From: an uncultured Veillonella sp.
Lineage (GTDB): Bacteria > Bacillota > Negativicutes > Veillonellales > Veillonellaceae
Assembly: GCA_915066865.1 (NCBI GenBank)
Contig: CAJZEE010000002.1
Span: 1-61,260 of the forward strand
Length of the DNA stretch: 61,260 nucleotides
Reading direction: 5' to 3'
Shown: piece after piece, positions 16,493 to 26,818 of the stretch
Layout: each line of letters starts with the position of its first letter
Numbering within the stretch: position 1 is the stretch's first letter
The notes under the pieces: model-generated
Told to the model about the DNA's origin: nothing
Databases searched by the model: none
The model's input: the letters and a program-made list of their open reading frames with translations, nothing else
Program-made: the position numbers and the translations under genes

Positions 16493-18508
16493 TTATAGGC
16501 GTTCCTCTAATTCCATCCACCGTTCAGTGAGCGCATCTATTTGGGCCTGTGTTTCTTCTCGTTCCTCCATCAGTGACTGCATTTTTTCATAATCAGTAGC
16601 CACTTGGCTTATCATAACATCGAGGCCTTTTACTAAATGTTCTAGCTTTGGCAATTCATCCATAATTTTGGCATACTCCGCTTCCTCTGCTTTATTGAGG
16701 CCCTTCTTTAGTATTGCTTTGAAAGTATCTGTTTCACCAACAGCTACTACATTGTCATTTTCAAAGATATCTGACGTATTTGATTGATTATCAACAGAGT
16801 CATCGGTATCAGCCTCTCCACCTTCTACAGCTTGTACCACTTTGGAATTAGCCGGTATATTATCATTTGGCATATAGAATGGGCGCTTGCTGCCACTACT
16901 TTCATCAAGAGCATCCTTGTAGTCAGAATAGGAGCCATGAACGATTTCAATATGCCCATCGCCGGTAAAGACAAATAATTTATCTACTACGCGGTCTAGG
17001 AAGTACCGATCGTGACAAACTGTAATGATGACGCCACTAAAGGAGTCAAGGAAATCCTCTAATACCTCCAATGTTGGAATATCAAGATCATTCGTCGGTT
17101 CGTCCAGCAATAATACGTTAGGGGCGCTCATCAACAATTTTAAGAGGTATAAACGACGACGTTCCCCGCCAGAGAGTTTTCGAATCGGTACACCATGTAA
17201 TTCTGGGGTAAAAAGGAATCGCTCAAGGATTTGTCCTGCGCTCAATGTAGATCCATCACCGAGTACCATATAAGAGTGGTCCTCACGAATATAATCGAGA
17301 ACGCGCATATCTTCATCAAATTCAGGTAGCTCTTGTTTAAAATGAGCAATGCGAACGGTCTCACCTTTACCGATAGTGCCTCTCGTCGCTTCGTAGGTGC
17401 CATCAAGGATATTCATAAAGGTAGACTTACCAACACCATTGGGTCCTACTATACCGATACGATCATGGCGTACCACGTGATAGGTAAAGTCCTTAATCAT
17501 AGGACGTTCATCAAAATAAAACTCTAAATGCTCAATATCAAAGATGGTTTTTCCTAAACGTGTCTTCAGCGCAATAGGATCCATTTGATCCGGACGACGG
17601 GTTTTCTCCATATTCTTTAATTTTTCGTAACGGTCAAGACGAGCCTTTTGTTTTGTAGTTCTAGCCAGAGCACCACGACGTACCCACTCGATTTCTCGTT
17701 TTAAAAATTGACGTCGTTTTTCTTCCGTAGCAGCTTCACGAGCCTCTCGATCAGCTTTCAAGGCAATAAATTCTTCATAATTGCCATCGTATTGATACAT
17801 ATGACGATTTGATAGCTCTAAAATACCATTACATACGGAATCGAGGAAATATCTATCATGGGTACTGATTAATAATCCTCCTTGACGTGCACTCAAATAC
17901 GACTCTAGCCAATCAATACTATCTTCATCCAAATGGTTAGTCGGCTCATCTAGTAATAAAAGATCACATGGATATAGCAATGCTTGCCCCAATGCAAGAC
18001 GACGCTTTTGCCCTCCTGATAACATAGCTACCTTTTGCTCCACATCAGGAAAGCCCAATTTAGATAAAATAATGCGCGCCTCTTGCTCTACCTGCCACCC
18101 ATCTTGCTGATCCATTTGCTCCAATGCATTCATATAGTTGCGAGATATTTTAGCATCGTCTTTGCCAGACTCTTGCATTTGGCGATACTCACGGCTAATA
18201 CGTTCAAAGGCTTTTACCATCTGTAAGCGAGGATGATCTCCATCAAGAACTGCTTCTAATAAAGTAGATTCCACATCAAAATCAGGTGTCTGCGCTAAGT
18301 AATGGATGCTGGCCTTACCATTACGCTCAATGGTGCCTTTATCAGCTTCCATTCGGCCTGCTAATATTTTTAGAAATGTAGACTTACCCGTTCCGTTGAT
18401 GCCCACAAGACCTAATCGTTTTTCCGTGGTAAAAGTCATACTCACCTCTTTAAACAGTAGCCTTGTGCCATATGATTTCTCTATGTTCTGTAAACTAATA
18501 ACGTTCAT
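16493..18508 (-). CDS. ABC-F family ATPase
   Basis: 671 residues with two ABC domains and no membrane segment. Domain 1: Walker A GINGTGKST, signature LSGGQKRR, Walker B LLLLDEPTNHLD. Domain 2: GPNGVGKST, LSGGERRR, LLLDEPTNDLD. The charged linker (about 240-310) is the P-site tRNA interaction motif region. The C-terminus after residue 600 is a coiled coil, as in Uup/YdiF-type ABC-F proteins. Members act on stalled ribosomes or give antibiotic resistance; this architecture favours a housekeeping role. Single gene with AGGAG upstream. Confidence 0.9.
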   Translation of the reverse strand: MNVISLQNIEKSYGTRLLFKEVSMTFTTEKRLGLVGINGTGKSTFLKILAGRMEADKGTIERNGKASIHYLAQTPDFDVESTLLEAVLDGDHPRLQMVKAFERISREYRQMQESGKDDAKISRNYMNALEQMDQQDGWQVEQEARIILSKLGFPDVEQKVAMLSGGQKRRLALGQALLYPCDLLLLDEPTNHLDEDSIDWLESYLSARQGGLLISTHDRYFLDSVCNGILELSNRHMYQYDGNYEEFIALKADREAREAATEEKRRQFLKREIEWVRRGALARTTKQKARLDRYEKLKNMEKTRRPDQMDPIALKTRLGKTIFDIEHLEFYFDERPMIKDFTYHVVRHDRIGIVGPNGVGKSTFMNILDGTYEATRGTIGKGETVRIAHFKQELPEFDEDMRVLDYIREDHSYMVLGDGSTLSAGQILERFLFTPELHGVPIRKLSGGERRRLYLLKLLMSAPNVLLLDEPTNDLDIPTLEVLEDFLDSFSGVIITVCHDRYFLDRVVDKLFVFTGDGHIEIVHGSYSDYKDALDESSGSKRPFYMPNDNIPANSKVVQAVEGGEADTDDSVDNQSNTSDIFENDNVVAVGETDTFKAILKKGLNKAEEAEYAKIMDELPKLEHLVKGLDVMISQVATDYEKMQSLMEEREETQAQIDALTERWMELEERL

Positions 18509-18620
18509 ATTCCGCTCCTATTTTGTAATTCTGTTATTTATTATACTACACATTACCATTGACAGTAACAGGCGCCCTCAGTAGAATAAACGTAACATAT
18601 ATATTCATGAGGAGGTCCAC

Positions 18621-18941
18621 ATGGCGACGGATATGGTTTTAGACTTTTATGAAAGTATCAACTTTGAACTTATCGACATTGATGGGTATGACACATTATT
18701 TACTGAGCTCTTAGAGGATGGCACGTATGCAACTGTGTCCGATGATGACGGCTATATGCTAGAGGACTTAGAGACACCAATCGTATTCAACGTATACGAC
18801 GATAATGACTCCTTCCAATGGAGTGTTACCCTTGATGACTCCTACCAATTAAAAGATTTATTGGATGGTGCCGAAAGTACAGATGCTTTTTTGGCTACTT
18901 TACAAAAACTTCGACAAGAACATATTGAACAGTATCAATAG
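18621..18941 (+). CDS. Acidic protein of unknown function
   Basis: 106 residues, strongly acidic (many Asp/Glu, such as VSDDDGYMLEDLE). No signal peptide or membrane segment. A good GAGGAGG site precedes the start. I do not recognise the family. It is a single gene between the divergent ABC-F gene and the convergent glycosyltransferase and shares a terminator with the latter. Pattern suggests a small soluble alpha/beta protein. Confidence 0.75.
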   Translation: MATDMVLDFYESINFELIDIDGYDTLFTELLEDGTYATVSDDDGYMLEDLETPIVFNVYDDNDSFQWSVTLDDSYQLKDLLDGAESTDAFLATLQKLRQEHIEQYQ

Positions 18942-18976
18942 AAAAAAGCGATGGCCTTTTAGGTCATCGCTTTTTT
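18942..18976. terminator. Bidirectional terminator
   Basis: Perfect 12-bp stem (18942-18953 with 18965-18976), A tract on one side and T tract on the other. It serves both the acidic protein gene and the convergent glycosyltransferase. Confidence 0.92.
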
Positions 18977-18984
18977 TACGCTGA

Positions 18985-20139
18985 TTAGCTAAGAGCCTCT
19001 TCAGCTTTTACGAGTTCATCTTGTGTACTAGCATCTAAGATTTCAATGAGACTATTTACGATATCAGCAGCCCCATCCACATGCCATTCGCGAGCACGCT
19101 CAGACATTTGTTGTAGTCGCGGAGAATTAATTAACAGTGCAGTTACCACATCTTCTAAGTTGTGAATATCACGAGCCCAGCGGGCACAACCTCGTTGCTC
19201 TAATAATTCTGCATTTGCCTCTTCCTGCCCTGGGATAGCATTAAAGAATACCATTGGCAATCCGATTGTAACAGCCTCCATACAGGTCAATGCACCAGGT
19301 TTTGTGACGAGCAAAGACGATGATTTCATGAGCTCAGAAATATTAGTAGTATAACCATATACGGTGGTCTTCGTCTTCATAGATTCACTAAGGATAACTA
19401 ACGATTCATAAAGAGACGTATTTTGTCCAGCTACAACGGTAATTTCACCAATACCATTTACTTCATCTAGATGTTTTAAAGCCGTCTCAAGAGAGCCTAA
19501 ACCCAAGCCACCACCCATAACAAGTACTTTCACAGGTTCCTCTAAGGTATACTCTTCAATAGCATCACGGAAAAAAGATCGACGCACTGGAATGCCAGAT
19601 ACATGAATACGAGATTCATCGATACCTGAAGCCACCATTTCAGGTACCATAGATTCTGTTGCAACATAATAAACATCAATCTGTGGATAGAGCCAAAACT
19701 GATGACTACTAAAATCTGTCATAATAGCTACTAGTGGTACATCTATATGACCTTGACGCTTTAAAATCGATGCCGCCCCACAAGGAAATGGATGTGTAAA
19801 AACCATTACATCTGGCTCTTCTTGTTGTACTAGTTTAAGCATGCGGCTTTTAAGTAGGTACGACAATGCGGTTTGCAGAATGGTACCTCGTTTTTCCCCT
19901 TTCGATACGCGATAAATCATATCATAGAGCATGGGGAATACGTCAATCATCTTGATATAGGTACCCTTAATTAAATGCTCTACAGACATAGTTTCTGTAT
20001 CAAGAAAATCAACATGGGTAATTGATGCTTGTGGCTCTTTTTCTTTCCAATATTCTTCTATGGCTCTTGCGGCTTGCATATGTCCAGTGCCGATTGAGGC
20101 AGACACGATGAGAACCTTCCTTGATGTTTCGTTATTCAT
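18985..20139 (-). CDS. MGDG-synthase-like glycosyltransferase
   Basis: 384 residues. The N-terminal VLIVSASIGTGHMQAARAI is the signature of MGDG synthase/UgtP-type GT28 enzymes; the C-terminal domain carries the nucleotide-sugar site region TKPGALTCMEAVTIGLPMVF with PGQEEANA. Such enzymes move a hexose from a UDP-sugar to diacylglycerol at the membrane; the precise product here is not known. AAAGGGTG precedes the start. It stands alone between two terminators. Confidence 0.85.
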   Translation of the reverse strand: MNNETSRKVLIVSASIGTGHMQAARAIEEYWKEKEPQASITHVDFLDTETMSVEHLIKGTYIKMIDVFPMLYDMIYRVSKGEKRGTILQTALSYLLKSRMLKLVQQEEPDVMVFTHPFPCGAASILKRQGHIDVPLVAIMTDFSSHQFWLYPQIDVYYVATESMVPEMVASGIDESRIHVSGIPVRRSFFRDAIEEYTLEEPVKVLVMGGGLGLGSLETALKHLDEVNGIGEITVVAGQNTSLYESLVILSESMKTKTTVYGYTTNISELMKSSSLLVTKPGALTCMEAVTIGLPMVFFNAIPGQEEANAELLEQRGCARWARDIHNLEDVVTALLINSPRLQQMSERAREWHVDGAADIVNSLIEILDASTQDELVKAEEALS

Positions 20140-20177
20140 AATGCACCCTTTCTCTGTGCATTATACCATAAATAGAT

Positions 20178-20206
20178 AAAAAAAAGAGACCTCGAAAGGT
20201 CTCTTT
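20178..20206 (-). terminator. Terminator of the HU gene
   Basis: Stem AAAGAGACCT with AGGTCTCTTT (20183-20192 and 20197-20206), loop CGAA, and a long T run on the minus strand. It follows the HU stop by 15 bases. Confidence 0.9.
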
Positions 20207-20221
20207 CGCATCCAATATGGA

Positions 20222-20521
20222 TTATTTTTTGCGTTTTTTAGCTTTTGCAGCGTTAACTTGTTCTTTCAAACCTTTACCAGCTTTGAATGCAGGGGATTTG
20301 GAAGCTGCAATTGTGATAGTTTTACCGTTTTGTGGGTTACGGCCTTCACGAGCTGCGCGTTCACGAACTTCGAAAGTACCGAAGCCGATAACTTGTACTT
20401 TGCCACCAGCTGCTAATTCTTGAGCTACTGTGTCAAATACAGCTTTTACTGCTTTTTCAGCATCTTTTTTAGTTAATTCAGTTTTTTGTGCAACACTTGC
20501 GATTAATTCTGTTTTGTTCAT
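20222..20521 (-). CDS. hup: HU-type nucleoid DNA-binding protein
   Basis: 99 residues, close to the usual 90 plus a lysine-rich tail (AKAKKRKK). Diagnostic parts are MNKTELIASVA, VIGFGTFEVRERAAREGRNP and PAFKAGKGLK. It bends and compacts DNA as a dimer. A GGAGG lies before the start. It follows mazG with a 50-base gap and has its own terminator. Confidence 0.95.
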   Translation of the reverse strand: MNKTELIASVAQKTELTKKDAEKAVKAVFDTVAQELAAGGKVQVIGFGTFEVRERAAREGRNPQNGKTITIAASKSPAFKAGKGLKEQVNAAKAKKRKK

Positions 20522-20572
20522 GACAGAACCTCCTTAAAAATACAATACCTTAGAAGTGTATAAACCTCTAGG

Positions 20573-21343
20573 TTACTTTTCCTGCACTTTAGCCTCCTCC
20601 CAAAAAGCATCGAGCTCAGCTAATGAAAAGTCTTCCCATGAGCGATCGCTTTGGTTAACACAAGCCTCTACATGTAAAAAACGCTGTCGGAACTTTGTGT
20701 TTGTGCGATTTAGTGCATTTTCACCGCTTATTTTATACCATCTGAATAGATTAATCAAGGAAAAAAGCACATCTCCTGCTTCTTTTTCCATATTTTCTCT
20801 ATCATTTTGGTCAATAGCCTCCTTAAATTCCCCCATTTCTTCGGAAACTTTAGCCCAAACAGGATCAAGCTCATCCCAGTCAAATCCTAGCTTTGCAGCC
20901 TTTTCTTGGAGCTTATAAGCCGCCATTAAAGCAGGTAAACTTTTCGATACACCATCCAATACAGAATTTTGAATATTTTTCTTTTCTTGTGCCTTTAATT
21001 CATCCCAAGTGTATGATTTTTCATCATTTTCTGGGCTAAAAACACGAGGATGACGACGAATCATTTTTTCAGCGACATCATTAATTACGTCTTGAAGTGT
21101 AAAATGACCAGCCTCCTCTGCCAATTGACTGTGAAAAACAACTTGCAATAATACATCACCTAACTCTTCACGAAGATTCGGCATATCTTTATTATCAATG
21201 GCATCTACCACTTCGTAGGTTTCCTCTATAAAATAGCGACGTAAAGATTCATGCGTTTGCTTTTGATCCCAAGGACAGCCATTTGGTGCACGCAAAGTTT
21301 TCACTACATCGACTAAAGGTTGAATATCAATATTGTTCTTCAT
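20573..21343 (-). CDS. mazG: MazG nucleoside triphosphate pyrophosphohydrolase
   Basis: 256 residues, the length of the two-domain MazG. The N-terminal half has GCPWDQKQTHESLRRY and the metal-binding EETYEVVDAI / EELGDVLLQVV; the C-terminal half repeats the pattern with KVSEEMGEFKEAI and KEAGDVLFSLINL. It hydrolyses NTPs to NMP and PPi, clearing damaged nucleotides. It overlaps the upstream flippase gene by 17 bases, so the mfd-flippase-mazG run is one transcript. Confidence 0.93.
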   Translation of the reverse strand: MKNNIDIQPLVDVVKTLRAPNGCPWDQKQTHESLRRYFIEETYEVVDAIDNKDMPNLREELGDVLLQVVFHSQLAEEAGHFTLQDVINDVAEKMIRRHPRVFSPENDEKSYTWDELKAQEKKNIQNSVLDGVSKSLPALMAAYKLQEKAAKLGFDWDELDPVWAKVSEEMGEFKEAIDQNDRENMEKEAGDVLFSLINLFRWYKISGENALNRTNTKFRQRFLHVEACVNQSDRSWEDFSLAELDAFWEEAKVQEK

Positions 21344-22934
21344 ATAGCTTTGCTTCCTCCCTATTGCGTCGAGCTTGTAAGCGCTTGCCTATGATTGGGA
21401 AATGGTATATATCATCTTTTACGACAGCTTTAGTAAGCCATAACGATAAACCATATACAAAAATAGCCACTACAATTGCTGCAGCCACAGCGCCACCATT
21501 GCCTAATAAATCAACAGTGCTCACATAGATGACTTGTGTAGCACCGCCCATGGCCATGGCAGATACTATTATTTTTAATAACTCTAATGTGTTCAGTACC
21601 GAACCTACATATCTTTTTACAAAAATATAATTAATAAGCGCTGCAATAGCAAAGTTTAAATTCGTCGCCCAAGCCGCACCATTAATGCCCAACTCAACAC
21701 TGCCTGTCAACTCATAATCTAAGAATGTCTTCACTAATAAGCCGATAAAAATCGATACCATAGGAATTACTGTCCTTCCTAACCCTTGTAAAACACCTGC
21801 AGTAACCTGCTGCCAACCGAGGAACACAATACTCAAGCTAATAACAGCAATAACAGGCCCTGCGTGGGGTGTTGCATATATTAATTGCGATATTGGCGTA
21901 GCTAGCATACAGAGACCAATACAGGCTGGAATCGTAAACATATTAGCAATTTTAATCGCCGTTTCCGCTCGTTTCACGATGCGATGTACATCACCTTGAG
22001 TATGGGCCTCAGATACGGCTGGTACAAGACTAGCGGCTAAGGACGTAGTTAGAATAATTGGCAACCCAATCAGCGATGTTGCCATACCCGTTAAATAGCC
22101 AAATTGTGTGGTTGCTTCATTGAGATAGTATCCAATATCCATCAATCGTTTTGGGACGATAAATGTATCAATGAGTGATACCATAGGAAGCATAATATTC
22201 GCCATAGAAACAGGTATAGCAAGGCTAAACAAGCGTTTAACTACGGTGCCATTACTTTCACAAATAGCATTAGGATTCTGTTGTGAAAGCATCTTCTCTC
22301 GAACATTACGTTGTCGGTAGTAAAAATAAATTAATACCAGTAACCCTGCCAATACGCCTGGGAATGTAGCAAAGGTCGCACCACCTGCCGCCAAATGGAG
22401 TCCACGATCAATGAAGTAGTATGCCAAACCTACCATAGAAGACACGCGAAAGATTTGTTCAAATACTTGACTCGTACCAGTAGGCACCATATACTGGAAA
22501 CCTTGGAAATACCCTCTAAAACAGCTCAGGATGGTCACTACAAAAATGGCTGGAGATAATAGCTGAATAGCAATTAAAGCACGTGGATCGGTGATGATTT
22601 GATTGTCTACGAGCCATTGCGCACTACCATATAAGGCCAAACTAAATACCAGCCCTAATATAGCGAGTACCCTTAAAGATACGGAAAATACTTGTTGTAC
22701 GCCTCGCATATCATCATTAGCAAGTTTCTCTGCAATCATAATAGATATGGCTACAGGAATACCTGCCGCAGAAATACTAACGATAATTTGATAGATTGGA
22801 TAGGCCATCATATATAGGCCAATTCCTTCACCACCTAAAATCCGTGCGATAAGAACCTTACTAAACGCACCAATGACCTTCACGATAATACCGGCTAAGG
22901 TTAAAATCATGGCTCCTTTTAAAAATCGATTCAT
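21327..22934 (-). CDS. Polysaccharide-type flippase (MurJ/SpoVB-like, MOP superfamily)
   Basis: 535 residues with about 14 hydrophobic segments. The start MNRFLKGAMILTLAGIIVK and the ARILGGEGIGLYMMAYPIY segment are typical of the SpoVB/MurJ branch of MOP lipid flippases. It probably moves an undecaprenyl-linked wall or surface precursor outward; whether it is the essential lipid II flippase cannot be decided here. It overlaps mfd by four bases (ATGA) and mazG by 17. Confidence 0.88.
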   Translation of the reverse strand: MNRFLKGAMILTLAGIIVKVIGAFSKVLIARILGGEGIGLYMMAYPIYQIIVSISAAGIPVAISIMIAEKLANDDMRGVQQVFSVSLRVLAILGLVFSLALYGSAQWLVDNQIITDPRALIAIQLLSPAIFVVTILSCFRGYFQGFQYMVPTGTSQVFEQIFRVSSMVGLAYYFIDRGLHLAAGGATFATFPGVLAGLLVLIYFYYRQRNVREKMLSQQNPNAICESNGTVVKRLFSLAIPVSMANIMLPMVSLIDTFIVPKRLMDIGYYLNEATTQFGYLTGMATSLIGLPIILTTSLAASLVPAVSEAHTQGDVHRIVKRAETAIKIANMFTIPACIGLCMLATPISQLIYATPHAGPVIAVISLSIVFLGWQQVTAGVLQGLGRTVIPMVSIFIGLLVKTFLDYELTGSVELGINGAAWATNLNFAIAALINYIFVKRYVGSVLNTLELLKIIVSAMAMGGATQVIYVSTVDLLGNGGAVAAAIVVAIFVYGLSLWLTKAVVKDDIYHFPIIGKRLQARRNREEAKLYEEQY

Positions 22935-25900
22935 AAGCCCTCCTTAGTCGGTGACTTGTGGCTAAGAGCCTTTATCACCGCTTCCGTAATGGTCAAAATA
23001 GAACCTTTCATGCCATTAAGATTCACATATAATGTGGTTGGCTTGGTGTCCATAAACTTCATTTTTTTCCATAACTCTTCTCGTACAGCCCCCATGTCCC
23101 AATCGACCATTTTTGAATCGTCATACCAATGGATGGTGAGCTGCTTATCTCTACGGACGATACTTTTAATGCCCAGTAGACGTGCTTGCTCCTTAATTTG
23201 AGCAATGCGCAACAAACGGTCTACTGGATCGGTTGGAGTACCAAAGCGATCAATGAGCTCGTCTGTCATATCGTCGAGTTGCTCTTTAGATTTAATATGT
23301 AACAATCGTTGATATACAGAAATCTTACGTGCGCTATCTTTGATATACGCATCGTCAATAAACGCATCTACCTCTAAGTCGATAGCTGGATCAATGGATA
23401 CATCTCGCTCAACTTCTTTATTTTGAGTCTTTGCAATCGCTTCTTCTAACATGCTCACGTACATACCAAAGCCGACAGAGGCGATATTACCATGTTGCTG
23501 TGAACCTAATAGATTGCCGGCACCGCGAATCTCTAAATCTCTCATGGCTAACTTAAATCCTGCGCCGAGCTCGGTAAACTCCTCTATGGCTTTTAAACGC
23601 TTTTCAGCTGCCTCTGAAAGTATTTTATCTGGCCGATACATAAAGTATGCATAAGCACGTCTACGAGAGCGTCCTACCCGACCTCGCATTTGGTATAGTT
23701 GAGATAAACCTAAGCGATCCGCATCATAAATGATGATAGTATTTGCATTAGGAATATCTAAACCGGTTTCAATAATGCTCGTGGACAAGAGTACATCATA
23801 ATGGCCTTCATAGAAATCGGTCATAATCTCCTCAATTTGACGGCCTGTCATCTGTCCATGAGCAATAGCATAACGCAAGCCAGGTAATGCAGATTCTAAT
23901 AGTTCTCCCATGTGATTAATGGATGCGACCCGATTATATACGAAATAAACCTGTCCACCTCTTGCAAGTTCTCGTTTGATAGCATCTGCTATGAGATTCA
24001 TATCATATTCCACCACATAGGTTTGAACAGGCAAACGCTCCTCTGGCGGAGTATTGATAACAGACATTTCTCGAACGCCAACGAGGGACATATGTAAAGT
24101 CCGCGGAATCGGTGTAGCACTCAAAGTGAGTACATCGATATTGCTAGCCCACTCTTTCCACTTTTCTTTTTGTGCTACCCCAAAACGTTGCTCCTCGTCT
24201 ACAACAAGCATACCTAAGTCTTTGAATACCACCTTTTTGTTAAGTAATGAATGAGTTCCAATAAGAACATCAATAGATCCATCCTCTACGCCTTTAAGAA
24301 TTTGTTTTTTCTCTGATGTAGTTCGGAATCGATTAAGCACATCTACTTTCACCCCAAATGGAGCAAAGCGATTCAAAAAAGTTTGGAAATGTTGCTGTGC
24401 TAAAACCGTAGTTGGTACAAGTACTGCTACTTGTTTTCCGCTCATAACAGCCTTGAAAATGGCGCGCATAGCCACTTCCGTTTTACCAAAACCTACATCA
24501 CCAGCGAGCAGGCGATCCATAGGAACAGGTCTTTCCATGGATTCTTTAATCTCTGCGGTAGCCTGTAATTGGTCTTCCGTTTCCTCATATGGGAATGCAT
24601 CTTCAAACTCTTGCTGCCATGGTTGGTCTGGCAAGAATGCAAAACCTTCTGTGATTTCTCGTTGTGCATATATCTCAACGAGTTTATCTGCTAAATCATC
24701 AATAGATTTTTTTGCCTTTGTAACAACCTTGCTCCAGTCACGGCCACCCATCTTATTAATACGTGGCACATCACCTTCGTTGCCAATATATTTTTGCAGT
24801 TGATCTAAATTATTAGCTGGTAAGAACAGTTTGTCCGTTCCAGCATAAGCAATCTCAATATAATCGCGGTGAATGCCTTCCGTCTCAATTGTTTTAAGAC
24901 CAATATACTTGCCGATACCATGCATATTATGTACTACATAGTCACCAGGCGTTAAATCTGTAAAATAATTGATTTCTTGGCCCTTTTTAGGCTTATTACG
25001 AAGCTTGCGCTTTTGCTGTCCGTAAATATTACCTTCTACGACAACTACGAGATGGCTATTGGGCAATTCAAAACCATCTGTTAATAAGCCCTTTAAAATA
25101 ACGACAGTGTTTGGCTTTGCTATCCATGTATCACTATGAATAAATGCAATATTCTCCCCTTCAAGGGCGCGCTCAATACCTTCTCGTCGTTGCTGATTAT
25201 TTAGTACTAGTACCACTTGATGATTTAAACGATGCCATTGTTTAATTTCATCTGTTAATAGGGGAATTTGACGCTCAAAGCTCGTCATCGTCTTCCCTTG
25301 AATACCAATAGGGTTAAATCCAGTGAGACCAATAGAACGTTGTTGCATAAATGTGAAAGCCACTTGATTCGTAGCATCTACAGTGCGTTGTAGTTCATTC
25401 CAATCACAATGATTTTTCCGATGTGTAGGATCTTCTTTTAAGAATTTCTTTAATGCCTCTTGAATACGACCTGGCTCATCATAAATCAAAGTGCCATCTT
25501 TCACATAAGATAATAGAGTGCTATCCGCATCACTTTGACCAAGAAAGAAAGGCGTCACCGTATAGGATTCGATTTGTTCAATAGAACGTTGATTCTCAAC
25601 AGAGAAGAAACGCAATGTATCAATCTCATCTCCAAAGAATTCAATACGAATCGGATGATCACTATTTACAGGATAAATATCCAAAATATCTCCGCGCACA
25701 GCAAAATGACCACGTTGTTCCACCTGGTCTACGCGTTCATATCCAATTGTTACGAGCTGTTCAAGAGCTACATCACGTTCAATTGCATCATTCAAAGCAA
25801 AATGCAACGATTGCCCCTTTAAATAATGAGGGGATACAACATATTGTGTAACCTCTTCAGCATTGGCAATGACTACTGCCGGCTCTTGCCATGCTAATAA

Positions 25901-26227
25901 TGCTAATGCTCGCATTTGTGCACCTTGATTTTCAAGACTACGTGCTACAGTTGTAAAGTCTACATGATCTGTTATAGGAAATGATTGGACTGGCACATTA
26001 GGCCAAAAGAAAGCTAAATCTCGCTCCCACATCTCCTTATGATCCTTATCATGAACTACGATGACTACAGGCTTTTTAAGACCTGCAGAAAAAGCTTGAT
26101 TTAAAAGGAAACTCTTTTGAGATCCACTAAGCCCATATATGACCGACTTTCCTTTACGCTGAAATGCGTTTAGCCCATCCACAAAGGATGGGTTCTGTGA
26201 AAGCAGTTTTGTTAATGTATTATTCAT
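22931..26227 (-). CDS. mfd: Transcription-repair coupling factor
   Basis: 1,098 residues, the usual size. The order is N-terminal UvrB-homology part, RNA polymerase interaction domain (FTDLTPGDYVVHNMHGIGKYIG), then SF2 translocase with GDVGFGKTEVAMRA (Walker A), DEEQRFGV (DExx-type motif II), LSATPIPRTL and QMRGRVGRS, and the C-terminal TRCF domain. It removes stalled RNA polymerase from lesions and recruits UvrA. It is the first gene of the run with the flippase and mazG. Confidence 0.96.
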   Translation of the reverse strand: MNNTLTKLLSQNPSFVDGLNAFQRKGKSVIYGLSGSQKSFLLNQAFSAGLKKPVVIVVHDKDHKEMWERDLAFFWPNVPVQSFPITDHVDFTTVARSLENQGAQMRALALLAWQEPAVVIANAEEVTQYVVSPHYLKGQSLHFALNDAIERDVALEQLVTIGYERVDQVEQRGHFAVRGDILDIYPVNSDHPIRIEFFGDEIDTLRFFSVENQRSIEQIESYTVTPFFLGQSDADSTLLSYVKDGTLIYDEPGRIQEALKKFLKEDPTHRKNHCDWNELQRTVDATNQVAFTFMQQRSIGLTGFNPIGIQGKTMTSFERQIPLLTDEIKQWHRLNHQVVLVLNNQQRREGIERALEGENIAFIHSDTWIAKPNTVVILKGLLTDGFELPNSHLVVVVEGNIYGQQKRKLRNKPKKGQEINYFTDLTPGDYVVHNMHGIGKYIGLKTIETEGIHRDYIEIAYAGTDKLFLPANNLDQLQKYIGNEGDVPRINKMGGRDWSKVVTKAKKSIDDLADKLVEIYAQREITEGFAFLPDQPWQQEFEDAFPYEETEDQLQATAEIKESMERPVPMDRLLAGDVGFGKTEVAMRAIFKAVMSGKQVAVLVPTTVLAQQHFQTFLNRFAPFGVKVDVLNRFRTTSEKKQILKGVEDGSIDVLIGTHSLLNKKVVFKDLGMLVVDEEQRFGVAQKEKWKEWASNIDVLTLSATPIPRTLHMSLVGVREMSVINTPPEERLPVQTYVVEYDMNLIADAIKRELARGGQVYFVYNRVASINHMGELLESALPGLRYAIAHGQMTGRQIEEIMTDFYEGHYDVLLSTSIIETGLDIPNANTIIIYDADRLGLSQLYQMRGRVGRSRRRAYAYFMYRPDKILSEAAEKRLKAIEEFTELGAGFKLAMRDLEIRGAGNLLGSQQHGNIASVGFGMYVSMLEEAIAKTQNKEVERDVSIDPAIDLEVDAFIDDAYIKDSARKISVYQRLLHIKSKEQLDDMTDELIDRFGTPTDPVDRLLRIAQIKEQARLLGIKSIVRRDKQLTIHWYDDSKMVDWDMGAVREELWKKMKFMDTKPTTLYVNLNGMKGSILTITEAVIKALSHKSPTKEGL

Positions 26228-26416
26228 ACTGCACCATATAGTATTACTATGATTGTATTAATTAAATAGTTCTAACTCATTTATTATAACATATAATGTA
26301 GTAGTTAATTCTGTACCTACCCTACTATTAAATTACAAGTGTTTATCGATATGAATATCCACATTAACTACTTAATTTTAGGCAAAAAAAATACACCTCT
26401 AAAGGTGCAATAAAGT

Positions 26417-26501
26417 TGGTGCGGGAGAAGGGACTTGAACCCCCACGCCGTAAGGCGCCAGATCCTAAGTCTGGTGCGTCTGCCAATTCCGCCACTCCCG
26501 C
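26417..26501 (-). tRNA. tRNA-Leu (UAG)
   Basis: 85 nt including an encoded CCA (26417-26419). Acceptor GCGGGAG pairs with CTCCCGC; anticodon stem CCAGA/TCTGG holds loop CTTAGGA with anticodon TAG (26465-26467). The variable arm CGCC-TTAC-GGCG is long, as in leucine tRNAs; T loop is GTTCAAGTC. Confidence 0.96.
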
Positions 26502-26763
26502 GTCTCAACTGAAATAATAATATCATGTATGGAATTCATCGTCAATCATTTTTTTATAAATGACTTAAAATTCATACATCTAAAAATAGATTCAAAGAAA
26601 AACAACTATCTAAACCTTATGATTTACGTAAACCTAAAACAAATTCTAAAACTAAAAGCTCTTAATTATTCTACGATTCTATATCTATTTACACTTCATC
26701 TAAAGCTTAACGCTACAGACCTCTATCTAAAAGATCTTACCGATAATTAATATTTGCAAAATA
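26502..26763. other. AT-rich stretch without a convincing gene
   Basis: A 73-codon frame runs here (26529-26750, plus strand), but it has no ribosome binding site and its composition (Lys, Asn, Leu, Ile, Tyr) is what random AT-rich DNA gives. Nothing else was seen. Confidence 0.55.
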
Positions 26764-26818
26764 AAAAGAGACTGACCCAGAATCCGAACTACTAGAACCC
26801 TGGGTCAGCCTCTTTTTT
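26764..26818. terminator. Strong bidirectional terminator
   Basis: Arms CTGACCCAG (26772-26780) and CTGGGTCAG (26799-26807), extended outward by AAAGAG/CTCTTT around one mismatch, with A and T tracts outside. On the minus strand it ends the short riboswitch-led transcription unit. Confidence 0.85.

Noticed and set aside
26529..26750. 73-codon plus-strand frame after the tRNA
   Set aside because: No ribosome binding site and a composition (Lys, Asn, Leu, Ile) expected of random AT-rich DNA.
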